From: Epiperipatus broadwayi
Lineage: Eukaryota; Onychophora; Udeonychophora; Euonychophora; Peripatidae
Reading direction: 5' to 3'
Assembly: GCA_028023455.1 (NCBI GenBank)
Contig: JAQFVV010012507.1
Coordinates: 1,683,456 to 1,747,455 of the forward strand
DNA length: 64,000 bases
Position numbers and translations under genes: made by a program. Numbering within the stretch: position 1 is the first letter of the stretch; every line of letters starts with the position of its first letter. Shown here one piece after another: positions 57,000-64,000 of this stretch. The notes beneath the pieces are model-generated. The model worked only from the letters and a program-made list of their open reading frames with translations. It did not search any database and had not been told where the DNA came from.

Positions 57000-57901
57000 T
57001 CTCACTGGTGCCTTTTGTGAAAAAGCATGGCATCCCCACAGATATTAATAATTTGAAACCGATCATGATGACCCCATTATTGATCAAGGTCATCAAGGAA
57101 TTATTAAAGACCACAGACAGGAAGTTATATACAAGCATATATCATCTTTGCAGTTCGCCAAGAAGGGTTCCTCAACTGCAGATGCGGTATCCCAACTTAA
57201 GCTTATAATTGATTACATCAGAACATCAAGAAAGGCTGGGCCAATTGCCATTCAATTAGATATCTCGGTGGCGTTTGACTCAGTCAGAATAAATATTCTG
57301 TTTGAAATTCTTAACAGTTACTCAGTTCCTAAGGTGTTTATCACAATCAGAGAGAACCTGATGAACAGAGAAATATTACTGATGCTCAATGGAAAGGTTG
57401 CCCCTTGAGATTTAAGCCCTTTCTTTCTATCTATCCCACAAGGCTGCCCAGTGAATGCTCTCCTATTCATCGTATACATAAACCCTCTTTTTTTGAAAGT
57501 ATTGAAATAAATCTCCCAGGACTGTATATTCCTCAAATTAAAAAATAGTTAAACATCTGTCCTACATGGATGATGTACTAGTGATTCTTCCATCTGAAAA
57601 ACACATACTAAGATTACAAGAAGTGATAGATGAATACTCAAAATCTTATGGCCTCAAGTTTAATCTGAGCAAGTCTGCAGCATGGCAATTGATCTCAGGA
57701 CAAATAGTTATCTCAAGATTTGGAGCTAAGCCACAGAAATTCCTTGGCCTCCCAATGAACTTGTCATCACTCTCAATGAGGAGTAATATCCAACAATCCT
57801 TGCTAGAAGCAAGCAAAAAGATAACTGCTTCTTTATCTGGAATATACCTTTCCATTTATGGGAAAGTCACACTTTTAAATATGATGGTGTTGACAAGATA
57901 A
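57000..57901 (+). pseudogene. LINE ORF2 reverse transcriptase domain
   Basis: In shifting frames: IPTDINNLKPIMMTPLLIKVI (finger region, near 57030), FAKKGSSTADAVSQLKLIIDYI, AIQLDISVAFDSV (motif A, near 57260) and SIPQGCPVNALLFIVYINPL (motif B, near 57430). Then come YMDDVLVILPSE (catalytic YMDD, from about 57563), GLKFNLSKSAAW and KFLGLPMN. The motifs are those of L1/Tx1-type reverse transcriptases. At least three frame changes and stops make it non-functional. Confidence 0.88.
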
Positions 57902-58551
57902 ATTATAATCTTCCTGTGATTAAACCCACCAAATGCTTCATATCGAAGACTGCACCCCTATGTTCTGGGTTGTTCTGGAGGAAGAAAGTGGTAGCAATAA
58001 GTTACAGACAGATGAAGCAGCCCAGGGCCATTAATGGAATGGGTCTTCATGACATATGCACCTTATGATTTCAAAAGTTTTATAATTTTTTCCATTAATT
58101 AAAAATTAATCAAGAGAATGAAGAAATCCCTAAAGTCATTATTCCAATGAATCAGCCTCTACCAACACAGAGAAGAAACTGTCTGGATCTTCAATTAAAT
58201 CACCTCACAAAATGGATAACAATTGATAAAGACACATTCCAAAATAAGTTAACATATTGGCAGGCCCTCGGTATGAAGTTCACTGAATGAAAAAGGCATC
58301 TCTCGACTCTAGACCTCTTGAATAACAAATTAATAAAGAAATTCAAAAGTTGGAGCTTGAAATCCAAATATCTGGATTATTTAATAAAAATCAATGTCAA
58401 TGCATTACCTACCAATGAGTTTTTAGTTAATAAAAGAGGATACTCGCGAATTGAATCAATCTGCACAATTTGTAAATGAGAAGATGACACCATAAACCAT
58501 TTGAGATTTGGATGTGTTCAGCTAATGCAACTCAAAAAACATTAATGAGTT

Positions 58552-58657
58552 GGATCAAGGTAGATAAAGCTAAATTATCTAATCTGAAAGACAGTATCAA
58601 AAAGGGATCAAGGTAGATAAAGCTAAATTATCTAATCTGAAAGACAGTATCAAAAAG
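58552..58657 (+). repeat. Exact 53-bp tandem duplication within the LINE
   Basis: The 53-bp unit beginning ggatcaaggtagataaagc is repeated twice in direct succession (58552-58604 and 58605-58657) with no differences seen. It lies in the 3' part of the LINE ORF2 relic, so the duplication is much younger than the element. Confidence 0.9.
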
Positions 58658-58990
58658 GGATCATACCTAGACATTAAACACACTAATTCTAGATCATTTG
58701 ATATGGCTTACTAGATGTAAGCTAGTGTTTAAATCCTGATAAATTTGATCCCATTGCCTTCATGCGGAAAAAATTAAAACAGACAAAAGCAAGAGATGAA
58801 CTGATAACCCCTGAGAACAATGGTTGGATGAATAAAAGGCTAATGTCCAGCAATTCCAAATGAAGAAAAATGAAACCATATCAAATAAAATATATTCCAA
58901 AGATCCACACAGCAACTGCGCCAATAGTGAAGACATAAAGAAATTGATAATTAAAAGATAACATGATCAGCTTGAACAATTAAATTTAAA

Positions 58991-60010
58991 ACTATATGTT
59001 AGAATATCATAATTGCTAATGTAATAATGTAATTATAACAAATTATTTGGAAAAAAATCATGCTGGCACATATAAAAAAATAAAATATCTCTTTGTGATT
59101 TAGTTAAGTGTTAGAGTGATGATCTAGAAAGTTACAAAGTTTCTTGAAAGAAGTTCAACTTATCATTACTGAGGTTTGAACATAACTTCCAAAGCAACAA
59201 ACTATGTGATTATTTTTAACAATATTTATTGTTTTGTATAAAGTATAGAATCTGAAAAGTTGTTTTAATGATTTCATTAATATAGAGAAATAAATAGATG
59301 TAGTACACATTTTTGGAAAATATTTTTTATCATTTTAGGGTGCTTGCTTTACTGTTCAGTTGAATTGTGCAATTAAATAAAATGTTTTTCTTTTTAATTA
59401 CTCATTGGTGATATTCTTGCTAAAGAGTATTTTATTTTTATTTTATCTACATAGTACTAATTTTATTATTAGTCTTCTGGAAAAAAAATTGTAGGGTATT
59501 TATGTGATAATTCATGTTTACACAGTCACATGTAGTTTAGTTCGTAGTAGTAGAATGTTGTTTTCAAGAATTAAGATTCTGAATCAATTTTCAGTTGAGT
59601 AAAGTATGCTCAACCTGACTTTTGGATGCTTGAACATTACATAACTTTCTGAGTAAGTAACTATAAGATAAAATTCTTTTTTTTTTGTATGAATTGAGCT
59701 AAGAAATATTTTATTACTCACTGATATATTCCTTAGCATCTCAATTTTAAAAGCTTCATTATAAACTTTAATGAAATTTTCTCTATTAAAATGCATTATA
59801 CTGAAACATTGAACTATTATTTTTATTTTATGTGTTGTAGTCTTAGGTGTTTATTTTTTTTAAAGTAAATATTTTATTAAAATTATGAACTTGTAAGAGA
59901 AAACTGACTAAAAAGAATCAATTGAATTTATTTATTTACAAATCTCTTCTCTGAGACAATTTAATATTCATATAAATGAATACATCAATAAATACTATTT
60001 ATAAATGAAT
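58991..60010. other. AT-rich DNA, no gene seen
   Basis: No coding or structural feature supported. Confidence 0.55.
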
Positions 60011-60127
60011 AAGTATAGGAGATTTGAACTCAGATTTTCAAGCACCCTTCAACTATCCACACTATCTCATACATGACCACACACATGGAAGGGTGCTTGA
60101 AAATCTGAGTTCAAGTCCTCTATACTT
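60011..60127. repeat. Inverted pair of SINE tRNA-like segments
   Basis: Arms 60011-60050 and 60088-60127 are inverted copies with a few mismatches (gaactcagattttcaagcac against gtgcttgaaaatctgagttc), separated by 37 bp. Each arm matches the B-box-containing segment of the SINE family in the 14-kb array. The head-to-head arrangement repeats what is seen at 14262-14463. Confidence 0.8.
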
Positions 60128-60640
60128 GACATTAAGCTCCCAGGTTTATAAAGAGTGCCTGGTTTTCAGATATTTTATAAGTAAATAAGTAAAAGATTTC
60201 TTCTAATATTTCTAATCTTGAATAATCAGAAGTAATTAAAAGTAATAATGCACTGCAATGTTTTTGGAAATGTTGGACACTGTTTTATGATATATATATA
60301 TTGTAACCATATATTTTAGTAGAAAATATATTAATTGATGTAACTTATATAAAAATTTCTCTTTCTTCTCTTGGTGATTTGGTTGGCTTGATTCGCACTT
60401 GAACAGATTACTTTCTGATATTATTTTAATAATTTTCAATTTGCTTCATTCCATATGCTAACTCATATCAGAATGTTTAACTTTTTAAAATTTTTACAAC
60501 ATATTAAAATTTGGTAAAATATTATTAAAAATAATATTTTGTTTTTATTTATTTAAAGTAATCTTAAATTATTATTTCTATTGAATTAAAATAAAACCAT
60601 TTGTTCAATTAAAATAAATTATTAAATAAATACAATAATT
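60128..60640. other. AT-rich DNA, no gene seen
   Basis: No coding or structural feature supported. Confidence 0.55.
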
Positions 60641-60936
60641 ACGTAGGCGTCTCAATGTAATAAAAGAAAAGAGCGCGAATTTCTAGGAGAATATCGTCTG
60701 TTAGTTTGTCTTTTGGTGGGAAGAAGAACAGAAACGGTAAAGGCAAATGGTGTAAAATTTGCTGAGCTGATTTTGAAACCGTTAATAAGTAAATAGACTA
60801 CCACAAAATTTGCTATAAACATAAAATAACTTAGTGGTATCTAATTAAGATGGATCACTAAAACTTAAAGATCTTTTCAGGTCGTTCGGCCAACTGAATC
60901 AAATCACCGTAGCGTTTCCAATATCGCATTTTTGAA
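60641..60936 (+). promoter_or_regulatory. Possible promoter/5' UTR of a host gene
   Basis: Compared with its surroundings this stretch has several CpG (acgtaggcgtc, agagcgcgaattt, gtcgttcggcc, ccgtagcg) and few simple repeats. It leads directly into an ATG with a plausible short coding exon and splice donor. I see no clear TATA box or initiator. The call rests on composition and position only. Confidence 0.3.
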
Positions 60937-60980
60937 ATGTCGGAGCTTCCCAGTTTGAAAGAATTAAATACAAGAATTTG
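60937..60980 (+). CDS. Candidate first coding exon (LACTB2-like at best)
   Basis: The ATG at 60937 opens a 44-nt exon encoding MSELPSLKELNTRI plus two bases, ending at a good splice donor (ttg|gtatgt at 60981). Beta-lactamase-like protein 2 (LACTB2, a mitochondrial metallo-beta-lactamase-fold endoribonuclease) typically begins with a short leader of the form LPxLxxLSxRVxRxLGxNPG. The leader here would fit the segment before that LGxNPG motif. I could not find the next exon within the remaining 3 kb, so the assignment is tentative. If correct, the rest of the window on the right is intron 1. Confidence 0.35.
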
Positions 60981-62168
60981 GTATGTTTTGAAATATTTAT
61001 TATTCTACAATTTGGAAAATTTGAATCAGTGTTTTAATTACAGAAGTTTTATTAAAATGAAAATTTGTTTTTTAAAAAAGAAAAAAGTTTAAGTTAAAAT
61101 AAAGTAAAGCGTTAAATTTGTCAAAATCTTTTAATATTTCCGTTCTTTAATTCTAATAAAATATATTATTGATTGATAATTAATTTTATAATGCCAGTAA
61201 TAATTGCTAGTTAATTTGTTTAACATTTGGATCATAAACATTCTTTAAATAATTAAACAAAGCTATTTTATAATTGTATCGTCAGTTTAAAATGAATAAA
61301 GTAATTGCTGTAATTGGTTATTCCTGGATTAACGCAATGGATAAATAAATACTTGCATGGATAGGATAAACTTGGAACACTTTTGACAGAGAGATGTAGG
61401 GATTAATAACTTTATGAAAAACATTTTCATTTAAATTCTGTGTATCCTGTTTTAAAATTGTTTCATGTTTGGAGAGCCACGCAAATCGTTAATCTAATAT
61501 TGCTTTAATAACTAATCAAAATGGATAGAATTGCATGTATGGAATTTAACTACAGCTATAGCTATTACCTCATATACTTATTATTCTACACATTGTACAT
61601 GGATTCCACGGATCACATTAGGAGTTACAAAATGCTATACAATCCAATTTGTGATACACATCTGCTAAAATTCATGTATTTGAACTATAAAATGCTTTAC
61701 ATTTAGTTTTATCACACACACACACCGTTAAATGTTATATGTTAATGAATAATACATTTATTTAATTTTATCGTTATATGAACTTGCATATGAAGTTCAT
61801 AAGTTATATTTGTTAGATTTAAATTAATAAAGGTTGAATAAAATATTTATTCAAAAGAATAGCGCTTGCGGAGAAAGCTTAAACAGTACTTAATGAATTC
61901 ATGAGATATATCAATCTTTATGAGATATTTTGTGAGTCTTTCCAGATTTATATTCCCATGCCAATATTATTTACATTATATTATACATGTTTATTTTAAG
62001 CAAGATAAGTAATACATTAGTTGTCCTGATTATTGTAATATTTTACTAAGCAAGAACCCACATTTGCTAAAGTGTCAGCGTATTCTGAATAATCAGAAGA
62101 ATTGAGGGGGATGATTTGCACTTTAATGTGAAGTAAATTATAATGTTGTTTTAGTATGTTAAAGGCTT
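60981..62168 (+). other. Presumed intron 1 or intergenic DNA
   Basis: Begins with a consensus-like donor gtatgt and contains no recognisable exon. A short CA tract lies at about 61714-61725. Confidence 0.35.
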
Positions 62169-62264
62169 TAATCTGTGCTGGTGGTTAATCCGCAGATTAT
62201 TTTAATTGCCATTTTGTATTTTACACACATTCCTGCGCTGGTGGTTAATCCGCGGAATTGTGTG
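62169..62264 (+). other. Twin hairpins with an identical 13-nt loop
   Basis: Hairpin 1 (62169-62199) has a 9-bp stem taatctgtg/cgcagatta around the loop ctggtggttaatc. Hairpin 2 (62224-62264) has the same loop (62238-62250) on a stem of 13 pairs with two single-base bulges, cacacattcctgcg/cgcggaattgtgtg. The loop plus four closing bases is identical in both, whereas the lower stems differ in sequence yet stay complementary. The two loops are 60 bp apart. I do not recognise the motif. It could be a structured RNA or part of a retroelement terminal repeat. Confidence 0.6.
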
Positions 62265-63749
62265 ATTATACGTATGACTTTATGATAGTGTTTAAATACG
62301 CAAAACGTTAGTATTATTTAATTCCTACGTGTAGATGAATACATCCACAGGAATATGCTTCACAGATATAAGTTGGGCAAAGTATTTTAGTTAATCTGCC
62401 AAATCATCTTCTTCATTTGTAAGCATAATTTATCGGTTAGATTGATAAATGGCAACAGGACATTCTATTCAAGTACTTCATGATAATTAACTGTTGGTTA
62501 ATTATTATCTACCGAGTGTAAGTTTACATTTTCATTTTAATTAATGATTACATTATAGCTAAAACATACAAACATCATATTATTTATTATATTATTATAG
62601 GTATACAGTAGGGATTTATTGAATCTGGAAATGACGTTCAATATTTCATAAGTTAATGCTGAATTTAATAATTGTCTCAATATTCATTATATTAGATTGA
62701 AATAAGGTATGATTAGGTTTTTAAATACTGTACCTGTGAGATGTATTGAAGAAAGTCTATTGAACCATCATTTAATTATTTTATTTGTTTATTTATGTTT
62801 TTATTTAAAATATTGAAATTAACTATTTATTGTTCATAAAGTTTGTAAATAAAAGTTGATTTATAATTAAACTTACTGTGCCGTTGCTATGTGTCATTCA
62901 TAACATCAGAAATCATAAACTTTGGATAGAGCATACATTATAGAGCATACATTGAATTACATACTATTGTCTACATGATATAAGAATTTATTAATATTTT
63001 GAGAAAACATTAAGATGCTTTTCGTCTTTGGTAGTATATGATTGGTAGGGTACAATAAAATCCCATTTACCTTTTCCATCATTGTGGCTTTGCGTAGTTG
63101 ATTCTAGTATAAAATACAAATTAATTATTAAACTTGTGAACAGATTTACTCAATAATGATATGATTAAATATATTTACTTAACATTTTTAAATTTTCATT
63201 CGTCAATACAATAAGAGTCTCAATGATATATTAAATTATAAAAGAACCCAATTATTCATGTTTATTAATTGCAAAGCTTTACCTGGACTAGCATCTGTCT
63301 TAGAAATCATATAGATGATTTAAAATTTCATAATTTTATGTGGTTCCACAAATTACGCTATCTTGTACATGGTCGGCCATAGGGTCGCATACCATAAAAA
63401 TCGCAAATTGAGGTTTAAGGGTGATAAAATTGCACTTATAATTTGTTTAATATGTTTTATAATAATACTATGATAGGTCTTCGCGGTATACCCTGGCTGC
63501 GATCAAATAAATTATAAAAAGTTAGGTTAATTCATTAATTTTGTCTGTAGTAAGTTGCCCCAGATGTTGATTGTGGTCTTTTGTGCATAAAATAAATAGT
63601 ATGATATGCTTTTGGATACAGCTCTTAATAGCTGATAATGTGCAATGAGAGTTGATCAGTGACCAAGGTTGTAATTCCTAGTGCACTTACGTTACGTAGT
63701 TGAGATTACACAATTTACGGTTACAATTTATAGTGCCGCAACAAGTACG
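62265..63749. other. AT-rich DNA, no gene seen
   Basis: From about 63350 CpG frequency rises (ggtcggccatagggtcgc, cttcgcggtata, cttacgttacgtag). Together with the repeats that follow, this may be part of a retroelement long terminal repeat. No coding sequence is recognised. Confidence 0.4.
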
Positions 63750-63928
63750 GCATGATGATGGGTAGTTGGAGGGGTGATGGAAGGTTGGTTACCACCTTTG
63801 TGAGCCATCAGGGTGGACGGCTCCGGGGATTTTGGTTACAGCTTTTGGCGCGCAACGTGGCTGGCTCGAGATGTTTTGGTTACAGCTTTTGGCGCGCAAC
63901 GTGGCTGGCTCGAGATATTTTGGTTACA
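63750..63928 (+). repeat. GC-rich 44-bp tandem repeat with a primer-binding-site-like word
   Basis: A 44-bp unit beginning ttttggttacagcttttggc starts at 63830, 63874 and (partial) 63918. Each full unit contains ttttggcgcgcaacgtggct followed by ggctcgaga. This resembles the tggcgcccaacgtggggc-type word found at the primer-binding site just downstream of the 5' LTR in many Ty3/gypsy-like retrotransposons. The repeat is followed by (TA)n and the window ends without gag or pol, so the assignment is tentative. The frame at 63752-63976 simply translates the repeat. Confidence 0.5.
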
Positions 63929-64000
63929 ATATATATATATATATCTGTTATAATTTATTTATTTATAAAAAAATAAATTGTAAATAAGCAAATTATTTAT

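Larger units (their letters stand above)
54400..58990 (+). mobile_element. Tx1/L1-like LINE, full-length but decayed
   Basis: The parts appear in the expected order on one strand: an ORF1-like region with a CCHC knuckle (54480-54934), an AP endonuclease start (55597-55830), reverse transcriptase (about 57000-57901) and a C-terminal Cys/His motif near 58470-58515. The 4.6-kb span is close to the length expected for an L1-superfamily element. Stops and frameshifts in every part show that it is inactive. It differs from the LINE at 43.7-48.8 kb in endonuclease and RT motifs, so it is a separate clade. Confidence 0.82.

Overview
The window is 64 kb of very AT-rich, intron- or intergenic-like eukaryotic DNA. 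It has no operons, no bacterial-style genes and no complete host gene. Its content is mostly transposable-element debris: five BED/ZBED-type hAT transposase remnants, three non-LTR (LINE) remnants of at least two clades, one well-preserved Penelope-like element (PLE), several foldback MITEs, and a tRNA-like SINE family. Base composition, long (TA)n tracts, ZBED5/GTF2IRD2-like hATs, RTE-like and Tx1/L1-like LINEs and B-box-bearing SINEs together suggest an invertebrate, most plausibly a mollusc and perhaps a cephalopod. That assignment is inference; no host protein fixes it.

Layout. 0-10 kb: a 173-bp direct repeat flanking a foldback-related segment, a dispersed repeat, a MITE, a ZBED5-like hAT end, a 514-bp foldback, and a GTF2IRD2-like hAT on the minus strand. 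14-17 kb: a tandem SINE array carrying hammerhead-ribozyme folds, then a hAT remnant. 18.2-20.3 kb: a 2.1-kb tract almost devoid of C on the + strand, ending in a (TA)n repeat, then a decayed LINE reverse transcriptase. 23.7-25.8 kb: a hAT remnant and a three-armed foldback. 27.6-30.1 kb: the PLE, with identical inverted arms, a reverse transcriptase and a GIY-YIG domain. 32.9-37.2 kb: a hAT remnant and a long-form SINE/hammerhead unit. 42.3 kb: an 84-bp perfect palindrome. 43.7-48.8 kb: an RTE-like LINE split by a 2-kb GC- and CpG-richer insert. 53.1 kb: a minus-strand SINE/hammerhead copy. 54.4-59.0 kb: a Tx1/L1-like LINE. 60.6-61.0 kb: a possible first exon of a host gene (LACTB2-like at best). 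62.2 kb: twin hairpins with an identical loop. 63.8 kb: a GC-rich tandem repeat that resembles a retroelement primer-binding region.

The two signals I consider most worth pursuing are (i) the SINE-like family whose copies share a type-I hammerhead ribozyme fold with a very short palindromic stem III, present as tandem and dispersed units like a metazoan retrozyme, and (ii) the sharply bounded 2.1-kb C-free tract, which looks like near-complete one-strand C-to-T conversion. The PLE is the only element that looks young: its 224-bp inverted arms read as identical.
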